Assembly: GCA_036267355.1 (NCBI GenBank)
Contig: DATAWG010000036.1
Span: forward strand, 86,800 to 150,799
Direction of reading: 5' to 3'
Length of the DNA stretch: 64,000 nucleotides
From: Pirellulales bacterium
Lineage (GTDB): Bacteria > Planctomycetota > Planctomycetia > Pirellulales > DATAWG01
The stretch's first letter is position 1. Every line of letters begins with the position of its first letter. Below, in pieces: positions 52,722-61,109 of this stretch. Position numbers and translations under genes: made by a program. Below the pieces are notes generated by a model, which saw only the letters and a program-made list of their open reading frames with translations, did not search any database and was not told the origin of the DNA.

Positions 52722-53996
52722 GTGGCGATCGCCGAAATTCAAGATCTGCGGCAGTATTGCGTCGAGGTGGCGATGCGCGCGCGCTCCGCGTCGGAAGAAC
52801 TGGTGCGCGCTTCGGGGCAGCAAAAGATCGACTGGCTGCGGCGCGCGGCGGCAATGATCCGCGAGCGGTCGGCCGAGATTCGCATGGCCAACCAAGTCGA
52901 TCTCGACGCCGCTCAAGGCTATGGGCTTACGGACGCCGAAATCGATCGGCTGCGGCTCACTCCCGCTCGCATCGAAGAGATCGCCGCGGCGTTAGAAGCC
53001 GTCGCAGCGCTCCCCGACCCGGTCGGCGAAGTGATCGAATCGTCGGTGCGGCCGAATGGATTGCAAGTGTCGAAAGTGCGCGTACCGCTGGGCGTGGTGT
53101 TTTTCATCTATGAATCGCGACCGAATGTGACGGCCGACGCCGCGGCAATTTGCGTCAAAAGCGGCAACGCCGTGATCCTCCGCGGCGGCAAGGAAGCGAT
53201 GCACTCGAGCCGAGCGATCGTCGAAATTCTGAACGAAGCGCTCGCAGGCGTCGGGCTGCCGGTCGATGCCGTGCAACAGGTGGCCACAACGGATCGCGAA
53301 GCGGTGGGGCATTTTTTGCGATTGTCGGAATATATCGATCTGGCCATTCCACGCGGCGGAGAGAGCCTGATTCGCCGCGTTGCCGCGGAAGCGAAAATGC
53401 CCGTGATCAAGCATTTCACCGGCAATTGCCATGTGTACGTCGATCGCGCGGCCGATCTCGACATGGCCGAGCGAATTACGATCAACTCGAAGTGCCAGCG
53501 GATGGGCGTTTGCAACGCGGCCGAGTCGCTCCTGGTTCACGCCGATGTGGCCCGCAGCTTTCTGCCGCAAATCGGAGAGGCGTTGAAGTCGGAGGAAATC
53601 GAAATCCGCGGCGACGAACGGGCGCGGCAATCGATTCCCTCGGCCGGTATTGCTAGCGACGAAGATTTTTTTGCCGAATATCTGGGGCCGATCATCTCCG
53701 TCAAGGTGGTCGATTCGTTGGACGAGGCGATTCGGCACGTCAACCATTATGGCTCGCACCACACCGATGCAATTCTGACGAACGATCTTGCCGCGGCTCG
53801 CGAGTTTGCCGATCGGGTCGATAGCGCCGCAGTGATCGTCAATGCGAGCACCCGATTCAACGATGGCGGGCAGTTCGGCCTCGGCGCGGAAATCGGCATC
53901 AGCACCGACAAATTCCATGCCCGCGGCCCATGCGGCCTCAAAGAACTAACCAGCTACAAGTACGTCGTGTATGGCGACGGGCAAGTGCGAGAGTAA
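52722..53996 (+). CDS. proA: Glutamate-5-semialdehyde dehydrogenase
   Basis: 424 aa. It reduces gamma-glutamyl phosphate to the semialdehyde in proline synthesis. [54 protein letters not shown] and [19 protein letters not shown] (catalytic Cys in [10 protein letters not shown]) are canonical. The start is a GTG at 52722. proB is not adjacent. The 3' end is followed immediately by an inverted repeat element. Confidence 0.97.
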   Translation: MAIAEIQDLRQYCVEVAMRARSASEELVRASGQQKIDWLRRAAAMIRERSAEIRMANQVDLDAAQGYGLTDAEIDRLRLTPARIEEIAAALEAVAALPDPVGEVIESSVRPNGLQVSKVRVPLGVVFFIYESRPNVTADAAAICVKSGNAVILRGGKEAMHSSRAIVEILNEALAGVGLPVDAVQQVATTDREAVGHFLRLSEYIDLAIPRGGESLIRRVAAEAKMPVIKHFTGNCHVYVDRAADLDMAERITINSKCQRMGVCNAAESLLVHADVARSFLPQIGEALKSEEIEIRGDERARQSIPSAGIASDEDFFAEYLGPIISVKVVDSLDEAIRHVNHYGSHHTDAILTNDLAAAREFADRVDSAAVIVNASTRFNDGGQFGLGAEIGISTDKFHARGPCGLKELTSYKYVVYGDGQVRE

Positions 53997-53997
53997 A

Positions 53998-54135
53998 TAC
54001 CTAATGACGAATGAAGAATGTCGAAGGAATGACGAATGACGGCACGAGGCATTTGAATGCCTGGCTTCGTCCTTCGTGCTTTGTCATTCTCTCGTCATTC
54101 GAGCTTAGGCATTCGGCATTCTCACCACTGGGAGA
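53998..54135. repeat. 'Atgacgaatg / cattcgtcat' inverted repeat element
   Basis: The left part (54003-54044) contains repeated ATGACGAATG and GAAGAATG. The right part (54080-54123) contains CATTCTCTCGTCATTC and CATTCGGCATTC. The arms are imperfectly complementary. It lies between proA and fliM. Confidence 0.75.
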
Positions 54136-54141
54136 CCAAGG

Positions 54142-55224
54142 ATGGTCGGAGATGTTCTTAGCCAGGCGGAAGTCGAGAGCCTGCTCAGCGCGATGGAAAG
54201 CGATGCGTCGGCGAAGCACGGCGCTGCGCACTCGAAAGAGCGATCCGGCGAGTCGAACCATCCGAGCCGGCCACGCGAAAAGGTCACCCCCTACGACTTC
54301 AAGCGGCCCGAACGCGTCGGCAAGGAGCAGATGCGGGCGTTGCAAACGCTGCATGAGGGCTTCAGCCGGAATTTCGGCGCAGCGCTTTCCGGCTTGCTGC
54401 GCAGCATCGTCGACGTGAAGCTCACCAGCGTCGACCAGCTCACCTACAGCGAATTCGTCTTCAGCCTCGAGAATCCGACGTGCTTCAATCTGGTTCGTGC
54501 CGAGCCGCTCGAAGGAAGCTTGATTCTCGATATCAATCCATCGATCCTCTATCCGTTCATCGACCGGCTGCTGGGGGGTGGGCGCGACCCTGGGCCATTG
54601 GCCCGGCGCCCGCTGACGGAAATCGAGCTGCGCCTCGTGTCGCGGATCACGAATTTGTTTCTCGACCAGTTGCACGAGGCCTGGCTGAACGTGGTGGATT
54701 TGAAGCTCTCGGTCGAGCGTGTCGAGAGCAATCCGCAACTGGTGCAAATCGTGCCGCCGAACGAAGTCATCGTGCTGATCAGCTTCGAGCTGACACTTGG
54801 TGAAATTCGCGGCATGATGAATTTCTGCATTCCCTTCAACACGATCGAGCGGATCGGCAACAAACTGTCGAGCAATAGTTGGATCAGCTACGGCAAGCGC
54901 ACCTCGACCCCCGAAAGCCGAACGCAAATCACGCGCAGCCTGAAGGGCGCGCTCGTGCAATTAGTCGCCCAACTGGCGGAAACACGAATCACCACCGGCG
55001 AGTTGATCGGCTTGCGCGTCGGCGATATCATCACGACCGACAAAGACATCCATCAGCCGCTGGTGGTGAGCGTCGAAGGCGTGCCGAAATTCCGCGCCCA
55101 CCCCGGAGCTTTCAAAGGCCGCAAAGCCATCCGAATCGAACACCCAATCGGCATGATGCCAGCTACGGCAGCGGCGCCAACCGTGGCGCCGGTCGCGCCG
55201 GCCCCCGCGCCGGCCAAGAAATAA
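54142..55224 (+). CDS. fliM: Flagellar motor switch protein FliM
   Basis: 360 aa. The N-terminal CheY-binding-like segment LSQAEVESLLSAME (about residues 6-19), the central CheC-like domain (FLDQLHEAWLNVVDLKLSVE) and a C-terminal SpoA-type domain (about 270-340, GELIGLRVGDIITTDKDIHQ PLVV) are all present. A Pro/Ala tail follows. The ATG at 54142 has GGGAGACCAAGG just upstream. No other flagellar genes occur in the window, so it stands as an orphan here. Switching of flagellar rotation is the expected role. Confidence 0.95.
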   Translation: MVGDVLSQAEVESLLSAMESDASAKHGAAHSKERSGESNHPSRPREKVTPYDFKRPERVGKEQMRALQTLHEGFSRNFGAALSGLLRSIVDVKLTSVDQLTYSEFVFSLENPTCFNLVRAEPLEGSLILDINPSILYPFIDRLLGGGRDPGPLARRPLTEIELRLVSRITNLFLDQLHEAWLNVVDLKLSVERVESNPQLVQIVPPNEVIVLISFELTLGEIRGMMNFCIPFNTIERIGNKLSSNSWISYGKRTSTPESRTQITRSLKGALVQLVAQLAETRITTGELIGLRVGDIITTDKDIHQPLVVSVEGVPKFRAHPGAFKGRKAIRIEHPIGMMPATAAAPTVAPVAPAPAPAKK

Positions 55225-55264
55225 CCTCGCATGCGTTCCGTTCTCCGGTCGATAATCTGGATAG

Positions 55265-55293
55265 TTGACTTTGGCGACTAGGATAAGTATGAT
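55265..55293 (+). promoter_or_regulatory. Strong sigma70-type promoter of cysH with IscR-like half-site
   Basis: TTGACT (55265-55270) and TATGAT (55288-55293) are spaced by exactly 17 bases. The -35 box is embedded in ATAGTTGACT (55261-55270), which matches all 10 positions of the left half of the published IscR type 1 consensus (ATASYYGACT). The right half is only partly present. Since an Rrf2 regulator lies directly downstream of cysH, this may be its operator. Confidence 0.5.
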
Positions 55294-55385
55294 TCCGCAG
55301 AATGTCGCCTTCTGCAGTGGAAGGAGACACGGAAGTGCAAGAGATCACGAGGCTTACAGCGCAATTGCCGGTCGGGGGAGAGAAG

Positions 55386-56117
55386 ATGTCCGTTGTTCCG
55401 GCGTATACGCCTCCACCGTCGCCGGAACCGGATGTGCTGGAAAGGCTGCGGCAGGAAAGCCAGCGATTGGAAACGGCTTCGCCCGAGGAAATCATCCGCT
55501 GGGCCGCCGCGACCTACTTTCCCAAGCTTACGATGGCCACCGCCTTCGGTCCGGAGGGTTGCGCGATCATCTATTATCTCTCGCGCATCGAACAGCGGGT
55601 GCACGTTTTCAATCTCGACACGGGCTATCAATTTGCCGAAACGCTGGCGCTGCGGGATGAAATCGCCCGCCGCTATGGGGTCGAAGTCGAGTTGAAGCGG
55701 CCCGACACGACGGTCGAACAATACGAAGCGCAGCACGGCGGCCCGGTTTACAAAACCGATCCCGACCAATGCTGTTTCGACCGCAAGATCACGGTGCTCC
55801 GCCGAGCGGCCGCTGGATTCGACGCTTGGATGAGCGGCATCCGCCGCGATCAGAGTTCCGACCGAGCCAAAGCGCCGATTGTCGGGTGGGATCGAAAGTT
55901 TGGCCTGGTGAAAATCAGCCCGCTGGCGAATTGGACCAAGAAAGACGTTTGGAAGCTGATCTCGCAGGAAAAGATTCCCTACAACCCGCTGCACGACCAG
56001 GGATACACGAGCATCGGCTGCTGGCCCTGCACCCGGGCCGTCCTGTTCGGTGAAGACGAGCGCGCGGGTCGCTGGAGCGGCACCGGCAAAACCGAATGCG
56101 GCCTGCACACGCGTTAA
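55386..56117 (+). CDS. cysH: Phosphoadenylyl/adenylyl-sulfate reductase
   Basis: 243 aa from the ATG at 55386, preferred over 55302 because GGGGGAGAGAAG precedes it. It reduces (P)APS to sulfite. The PP-loop-like region is TMATAFGPEGCAIIYYLSRI. Cys pairs DQCCFDRK and IGCWPCTRA indicate the Fe-S-containing, APS-type reductase, and the C-terminal KTECGLH has the catalytic Cys. The protein is cytosolic. The Rrf2-family gene follows after a 97-base gap on the same strand. Confidence 0.95.
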   Translation: MSVVPAYTPPPSPEPDVLERLRQESQRLETASPEEIIRWAAATYFPKLTMATAFGPEGCAIIYYLSRIEQRVHVFNLDTGYQFAETLALRDEIARRYGVEVELKRPDTTVEQYEAQHGGPVYKTDPDQCCFDRKITVLRRAAAGFDAWMSGIRRDQSSDRAKAPIVGWDRKFGLVKISPLANWTKKDVWKLISQEKIPYNPLHDQGYTSIGCWPCTRAVLFGEDERAGRWSGTGKTECGLHTR

Positions 56118-56210
56118 GAGACTGTGAGGCTTGAGGCTGTGAGACTGTGAGGACGCGCAAGCGATCGACCTGCCCTCGTACCTCAAAGCCTCACGGTCTC
56201 AAAGCCTCGC
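56117..56210. repeat. GAGACTGTGAGG...CCTCAAAGCCTC inverted repeat before Rrf2 gene
   Basis: AGAGACTGTGAGGCTTGAGG and GAGACTGTGAGG face CTCAAAGCCTCACGGTCTCA AAGCCTC. The element fills the whole cysH-rrf2 gap and abuts the regulator start, which has no Shine-Dalgarno sequence. Confidence 0.75.
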
Positions 56211-56214
56211 CCCC

Positions 56215-56643
56215 ATGAAGCTTTCGGCCAAAACCGAGTATGCGTGTATTGCGATGCTGGAGTTGGCTCGTCGCTATGAAGAGGGCGAGCCGGTGCGGAT
56301 TCGCGAAATCGCCGATCAGCACGGGATCCCGTCTCGTTTCCTGGTGCAGATTCTGCTGCAATTGAAGGGGGCCGGCTATGTGGCCAGCACACGCGGCGCC
56401 TCGGGCGGTTATCAATTGATCAAGCCGCCCGCAAAGATTTCGCTGGGCGAAGTGATGAATGTAATCGAAGGAAAAGAGGAAGCCCACACTGCCGCCTCGG
56501 AGGCGAAATCGCCGACGGCCCGAGTGCTGGCCGGCATCTGGCGCGACATCTCCACCCGCGAGCAAGCCATGCTGCAAGCGATCGACTTCGCCGAGCTCGC
56601 CGAAAAAACAAAACAAACCGCCAGCGAAATGTATTACATCTAA
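56215..56643 (+). CDS. Rrf2 family transcriptional regulator (cysteine-free, CymR-like)
   Basis: 142 aa. KLSAKTEYACIAMLELARR is the Rrf2 N-terminus; the winged-helix region includes IREIADQHGIPSRFLVQILL QLKGAGYVAS and RGASGGYQL. The three Cys residues that bind an Fe-S cluster in IscR/NsrR are absent, placing it with CymR-like members that sense sulfur status. Position directly after cysH supports control of sulfur assimilation; this is inference. It probably represses the upstream promoter that carries the IscR-like half-site. Confidence 0.9.
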   Translation: MKLSAKTEYACIAMLELARRYEEGEPVRIREIADQHGIPSRFLVQILLQLKGAGYVASTRGASGGYQLIKPPAKISLGEVMNVIEGKEEAHTAASEAKSPTARVLAGIWRDISTREQAMLQAIDFAELAEKTKQTASEMYYI

Positions 56644-56659
56644 ATCGCGGCGCACGGCC

Positions 56660-57200
56660 GGCAAAGCCGGATCGCCAACGCGAAGAAAGACCCGACCTAT
56701 TTGCTGGCCGAGATGGAGATCGGGCGTTCGGTTCCGTTGGCGGTCGATCAGATCGATGTCGAGTGCCCTCACCGACAGTGCGAATTTCCGCACCCCGTCG
56801 AGAAGCGACGTGTTTTTGGCATCCTCACCGCCCGCTCCAGTCATCCCCGTCTTGCGTTGCTGTACGAAAGTCAGAGTCGCGATCGCGTGCTGGCCCACGG
56901 TCTCTTGATCCTCGTCGCCCGGATTGGGGAACTTCTCCTTCACGATTTTACCCATCCGCACCTGCGTCAGCTCCTCGGGCGCGAGTTCCGGGTCGAACAT
57001 CCCGCGCTCGATCGCCTGCTTGTCTTGCACGAATGCGGTCACCAACTCGACAAGATACTCGCGGCAGATGCGCTCGGCCTCTGGGCTTTTCGGTTCCGCC
57101 AATCGGGAGTTTGAGCAAAATTTTGCCGCCGCAGGATATAATGCGATAGCGCGGTTGGCCTCGTTGCCGTGGCGGTTGAAAGGGGAACGACTTTCGCCGG
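56660..57200 (-). pseudogene. Unassigned minus-strand frame, possibly a decayed gene
   Basis: Between the Rrf2 gene and the TPR gene the minus strand has a long open frame. Its middle part looks coding (YLVELVTAFVQDKQAIERGM FDPELAPEELTQVRMGKIVK EKFPNPGDED), while its two ends do not: the 3' end runs through the antisense of rrf2 and the 5' end reads low-quality sequence. I recognise no family. The opposite strand has a typical shadow pattern. It could be a truncated or frameshifted gene remnant; coordinates are approximate. Confidence 0.3.
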
Positions 57201-57249
57201 CAAGCGTCTGGCGGCGCCGTGGAACGGCTCGCCATGAGTCGCGCGAATC

Positions 57250-57276
57250 TGCTAAAATCGGTGAGTCAATTTTAGC
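57250..57276 (+). promoter_or_regulatory. Extended -10 promoter overlapped by an 8-bp inverted repeat
   Basis: TGCTAAAAT (57250-57258) is an extended -10 box. GCTAAAAT (57251-57258) and ATTTTAGC (57269-57276) form a perfect palindrome across the likely start site, 18 bases before the TPR gene. The palindrome could be an operator. Confidence 0.4.
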
Positions 57277-57293
57277 CAAAGCGTCAAACACCT

Positions 57294-58271
57294 ATGCCTG
57301 CACCCATTCGCCGCGTCGATGAACTCGGATTTCCGCTCCCCGCCGCGTTTGCCGATCATCCCGATGCGCCGCCGCGTTCCAAGCGCACTTGGGGACAACT
57401 GATCTACCGCTGGCGGTGGTCTCTCTTGTTGCTGTTGCTGCCGCTTCTGTTCGGCGATTCGCTGATCCACGGCGTGCGGCAAGCGATTGCCCAGCGAATG
57501 CTGCGCAACGCCCAAATTCATTATTTTCAAAACCGATTGCCCGAAGCGCTCGCCTCCACCGATCGGGCATTGTTTTGGGAGCCTAACACGTTCGACCAAT
57601 GGGAGGCGTACCAATATCGGGCCCTGATTTTCGAGGGCATGCCGAAACATGCCCAAGAAAGCTTCGACGCTTGGACCGAAGTCATCAAGCGGCTCGAAGA
57701 CCCGCAGCGTGCAAAACAATATTCGGATGAATTGCGCTTGGCCTATTCCGAGCGAGCCTCGGTCGGCGAACGGATCGGCCGGCATCGCGACGCCATCGCC
57801 GACGCCACGATTGCCGTGAAGCTGGCCAACAACGACAGATCTCGGGCAGAAACGTTGAACGGTCGGGCTTACATGCGCGCCCTGGCGAACCTCGAACTGG
57901 ATCGAGCGCTTGAAGACGTCGATGAATCGCTGCGGATCGTGCCCGGCGACGCAAACGTGATCGACACGCGGGCCTATGTCTTGTTTCGGCTTGGAAAATA
58001 TGACCAGGCCCGAAAAGACATCGACGATGCGATCCGCCGGCTAACGGGTTCGCCCGCGGGCGGATTCTGGTTCGGCCCCGACAACGGACCGCACATCCGT
58101 GCGCAGGACGAAGAAGCGTCGATCAATTTTCGCGCGAATCAAGACGCTCTGGCCGTGATGTATCACCATCGCGGCGAAATCCGCAAGAAGCAGGGGCAAG
58201 CGGAACAAGGCGAGAAGGATTTCCGCAAGGCGGAGATGCTGGGCTACGACCCCGACCGCGGCATCAACTGA
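57294..58271 (+). CDS. Membrane-anchored TPR protein
   Basis: 325 aa. A cytosolic N-terminus (1-30) is followed by a membrane helix (WSLLLLLLPLLFGDSLIHG, about 41-60) and then TPR-like repeats (AQIHYFQNRLPEALASTDRA, LGKYDQARKDIDDAIRRL and a final RGEIRKKQGQAEQGEKDFRK). TPRs mediate protein contacts; the partner is unknown. The start at 57294 follows the extended -10 promoter. Confidence 0.8.
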   Translation: MPAPIRRVDELGFPLPAAFADHPDAPPRSKRTWGQLIYRWRWSLLLLLLPLLFGDSLIHGVRQAIAQRMLRNAQIHYFQNRLPEALASTDRALFWEPNTFDQWEAYQYRALIFEGMPKHAQESFDAWTEVIKRLEDPQRAKQYSDELRLAYSERASVGERIGRHRDAIADATIAVKLANNDRSRAETLNGRAYMRALANLELDRALEDVDESLRIVPGDANVIDTRAYVLFRLGKYDQARKDIDDAIRRLTGSPAGGFWFGPDNGPHIRAQDEEASINFRANQDALAVMYHHRGEIRKKQGQAEQGEKDFRKAEMLGYDPDRGIN

Positions 58272-58320
58272 GAGCCGCGCCTCCCGCCCGTTGAAGTTCT
58301 GCCTACGCGTAAGTGCTTGC

Positions 58321-58604
58321 GTGTGCCACTGGTTCTGCCAGTGACGAAAATCCTCGGTAATTTCCTGCACTGCGGAGCCAGCTTGGCTGGCGTGCCACGG
58401 GCTGATTTGGCGTGCCACGGGCTGATTTGGTGTGCGACTGGCTGATTAGTGTGCCACTGGCTAGCGCAGTCGGCCGGTAAGTTGACGTTCCGGCTCGGAG
58501 GCGTCTGACACGAGAACAATTGCCAAACGGCAACGTACAAGAGACTATCGCCGAATCCGGCGGCGCTCGCACTGGCCGACTTCGCTGGCCAGTGCCACAC
58601 GAAG
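58321..58604. repeat. Repeats B and F in the gap after the TPR gene
   Basis: A B-type palindrome (GTGCCACTGGTTCTGCCAGT, about 58324) is followed by two tandem GGCGTGCCACGGGCTGATTT units (58391, 58410). The second window copy of element F follows (58449-58552, matching 48609-48714), with a terminal CTGGCCGACTTCGCTGGCCA G. No gene is seen from 58272 to 58659. Confidence 0.85.
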
Positions 58605-58633
58605 ATCCGCTCCTGTCGAAACACTTCAACCGG

Positions 58634-58679
58634 CTGCTAGACGATCGGTTCTTCGCTTGCTAGACGATCGGTTCTTCGC
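58634..58679. repeat. Tandem duplication over the diguanylate cyclase stop codon
   Basis: GCTAGACGATCGGTTCTTCG CTT occurs twice in tandem. The inner copy contains the stop of the minus-strand gene, so its C-terminal SEEPIV-stop was duplicated beyond the end. Confidence 0.85.
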
Positions 58680-59628
58680 TCGGCTGCATATTGGCCGATT
58701 CCAGCCGCGGCGCTTCGACCGCTTCGGAGTCGGACTCCGTCGTGGGCCGAATCTCCAGGCCATTGTGATAATAGACCCGGTTTCGTCCCGCCGCTTTGGC
58801 ACTGTAGAGGGCGGCGTCGGCCCGCGATAACAGCGTTTGCGGGCCGTCGCCATCGACGGCCGATGCAACCCCGCCGCTGATCGTCAGCGGCAAGTTCTGC
58901 TCGACCTGTTGCCGCAAGCGATCGGTGAAGATACACGCTCCCGTCATCGGCGTTTGCGGCATGACGATCACGAACTCCTCGCCGCCATAGCGCGTTACGA
59001 TGTCGGTATCACGTACATTGTCGGCCAGTAGCTTGGCCACCGACTTCAAGATGCTGTCGCCGTACAAGTGGCCCTGGTCGTCGTTGATCTTCTTGAAATG
59101 GTCGATGTCGAAGATCACCACCGAAAACGGCAGCTCGTAGCGGTTCATCATGGCGAACATCGACACGAGCGTCTCGTCGAGTGCGCGGCGATTGCTCACG
59201 CCGGTAAGCGGATCGGTGCGCACCTCGGTGAACGTCATCAGGTGGTTCGACTGCTGGCGGATTTCGTCGTAGGCGTTGGCCAATTGGGCGGCCAGTTTGA
59301 ACGTCGGCTTCAGCATTCCCTCGGCTTCTTGGCAAAGTTCCTGCCAAGCGCCTTCCGATTGCGCTGCCCCGAGCGTCACCACGCGATTCTTGAACCGCAC
59401 GACGCTCGCATGATGCGTGGCCAAATGGCGGCGGATCAAGTCGGCGATCTTTTCCAATTCGCGTGCGACGGCTTGGGCCCGCTTTAGCTCGCGGCGGGCC
59501 TGATTGTCGTTCGCCTGCAGGACCATCCGGCCCCGCCGCCCGACCAGATAGCCGATCACAGTCACGGCCGCCAAAGCCACCGGCGTGGGCAGTTGCAGCG
59601 ACCAGAAATTGAAGTCGGCTAAGAGCAT
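58660..59628 (-). CDS. Membrane-associated diguanylate cyclase (GGEEF)
   Basis: 322 aa. One N-terminal membrane helix (about 14-30), a helical spacer region (40-135) and a GGDEF domain (about 136-300) with active motif YGGEEFVIVMP. The inhibitory I-site RDTD stands exactly five residues before GGEEF, so product inhibition by c-di-GMP is expected. Metal-binding DIDHFKKIND is intact, hence likely active. It makes c-di-GMP from two GTP. Its C-terminus and stop lie in a tandem duplication. Confidence 0.94.
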   Translation of the reverse strand: MLLADFNFWSLQLPTPVALAAVTVIGYLVGRRGRMVLQANDNQARRELKRAQAVARELEKIADLIRRHLATHHASVVRFKNRVVTLGAAQSEGAWQELCQEAEGMLKPTFKLAAQLANAYDEIRQQSNHLMTFTEVRTDPLTGVSNRRALDETLVSMFAMMNRYELPFSVVIFDIDHFKKINDDQGHLYGDSILKSVAKLLADNVRDTDIVTRYGGEEFVIVMPQTPMTGACIFTDRLRQQVEQNLPLTISGGVASAVDGDGPQTLLSRADAALYSAKAAGRNRVYYHNGLEIRPTTESDSEAVEAPRLESANMQPSEEPIV

Positions 59629-59832
59629 GAGAAAGACCAGCGATTATTGTCGGAGCCAAAACCCGGGTGAATCAAAAATTCGGCGTGTGGTTAGAGCAAG
59701 TTTAGGTCGAAATTTCCAGCAGGCGATCGCGATCGAGCCAAGCGGCGGCGCATTTTCGCTCGATCCGGCCACTAGCAGCGTGCGGGCCGCCGTCTTGGCA
59801 GCACGGCATGCTCCCATGGCGAGGTGTTTCAG

Positions 59833-60009
59833 CTAATAGTTCGATCGCGATCCGAAACCGCGCAAGCAAAAATATCCCGCGACGACCGCACAGCAGAGCA
59901 CGAGAAACCATCCCTGCCGGTCGAGGCTGTTGATCCAATGCACCGCCCCGGCATATGCCTTGGAAACGAACATCAGTGCCAGCAGCATCGGGAGATCAAC
60001 GCCAGACAT
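59833..60009 (-). CDS. Small membrane protein, 58 aa
   Basis: MSGVDLPMLLALMFVSKAYA then HWINSLDRQGWFLVLCCAVV AGYFCLRGFGSRSNY: two hydrophobic segments around a short loop. The ATG at 60009 is preferred; a longer start at 60048 would add a polar leader. It looks like a conserved small inner-membrane protein; the C-terminal RGFGSRSNY is distinctive. Function unknown. Confidence 0.65.
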   Translation of the reverse strand: MSGVDLPMLLALMFVSKAYAGAVHWINSLDRQGWFLVLCCAVVAGYFCLRGFGSRSNY

Positions 60010-60242
60010 GACCGCGCTTTCGGAAGGCAAATCGTCAGAGCCGGGCATGCGCCCTTCACAACTCTAGGTCACAAAAATCGACCTGAAACCGCGTTTTTGC
60101 AAGCGGTTGCGCAATCCGACGCGACGCAAGTTGGCATCGCCGGAACGCGTCGGCCCATGCGAAGCCGAGCGATTTGCCGAATTTAAGCCCGCTGAATTGC
60201 TCTGCTCGAACCGGCGCCGCGAGACCAGCTCCTCGTGTGCCC

Positions 60243-60270
60243 TTGCCGGCCGATGGGGGAGAGTTATAAT
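60243..60270 (+). promoter_or_regulatory. Promoter of tRNA-Asp
   Basis: TTGCCG (60243-60248), 16 bases, and a perfect TATAAT (60265-60270). The tRNA starts about 90 bases downstream. Confidence 0.45.
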
Positions 60271-60364
60271 CATGGCTTCTCAGCGGCCGCAGAGAGCGAG
60301 CCGGCCCACCCTGCCGGCACCAACCGGCGAGGGCCGGTTGTAAACCATTGCGGGCAAAGAGATT

Positions 60365-60439
60365 GGGGGTGTAGCTCAGTTGGTTTAGAGCGCCAGCCTG
60401 TCACGTTGGAGGCCGCGGGTTCAAGTCCCGTCACCCTCG
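60365..60439 (+). tRNA. tRNA-Asp (anticodon GTC)
   Basis: 75 bases. The acceptor stem GGGGGTG pairs with CACCCTC (one G-U). The anticodon stem-loop is CCAGC CTGTCAC GTTGG with GTC, and the T-arm is GCGGGTTCAAGTCCCG T. The discriminator is G; CCA is not encoded. Reads Asp codons GAC/GAT. Confidence 0.95.
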
Positions 60440-60513
60440 CTCGACACAAACATAGCCGAAACAACACTTTACGTTACCTGCCGACGTTCGGCGGTGCGGC
60501 TTGTACCTGGGGA

Positions 60514-60537
60514 ATAAAACGGTAATTACCGTTTTAT
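60514..60537. repeat. Perfect 24-bp palindrome between tRNA-Asp and the integrase remnant
   Basis: ATAAAACGGTAA directly followed by its reverse complement TTACCGTTTTAT, with no loop. It could be a bidirectional terminator, an operator, or a recombination site of the former element. Confidence 0.85.
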
Positions 60538-60563
60538 CCGCATGCACAAGGGAACCCCCGCAT

Positions 60564-60720
60564 ATGCCTCGAACTGCTGGATCTTCTACGCCTCAGTATC
60601 GGAAACATCGGGCAACCACGCAGGCCGTCGTCACCATCGCCGGCCGGGATCGCTACCTCCGGTCCGCATGGTACTAAGGCAAGCCGAATCGAATACGACC
60701 GGCTCGTGACCGATGGCTTG
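60564..60720 (+). pseudogene. Frameshifted tyrosine integrase N-terminal remnant
   Basis: The ATG at 60564 opens a frame encoding MPRTAGSSTPQYRKHRATTQ then AVVTIAGRDRYL, stopping at 60675-60677. Shifting frame at one extra C (60660) gives GPHGTKASRIEYDRLVTDGL PQAGRR without interruption. The joined sequence matches the N-terminal arm-binding part of planctomycete site-specific (tyrosine) integrases (pattern YRLHRA.GQAVV.I.G.DHYLG..G.KAS). The core and catalytic domains are missing; 60720-61109 shows no recognisable gene. It lies just downstream of tRNA-Asp, on the same strand. Confidence 0.75.
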
Positions 60721-61109
60721 CCGCAAGCAGGCCGACGTCGACCGCGACCGACATTACCGCGATCGATGCCCAATACGAAGTCTGGCCGCTTGCGGCAATG
60801 GCCTGCCGCACGAGCGCCGCATTTCGCATGTGTCGCTCGATGGTTCCTTCCCGCGGGCGGTCCTGTCGATGTTGCGCCTCACTGGCGGCTGCGGACGCAT
60901 GTTGGCGCGCGTTCGGGCGTCCATCGGATTCGGCTTGCCGCAACGAACGAAAGCGCTGTATAACGCCGCCCCCGATTCGCGCGGCAGTCCGCAACGGCCT
61001 GGCCGTCACTGGAACCGGCAAGCAAAAACGGCGAGCAAGCCGCAACTCCACCGGCGCAGTTAGTCCGGCACATTATTGGCCGGCTTCGGCAACCAGGCTG
61101 TTATTCCGC

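Noticed and set aside
60706-61063. Frames of 80-116 codons between the integrase remnant and the ABC exporter
   Set aside because: None resembles an integrase core or any family; composition is Arg/Ala/Cys-rich as expected of random GC-rich DNA.
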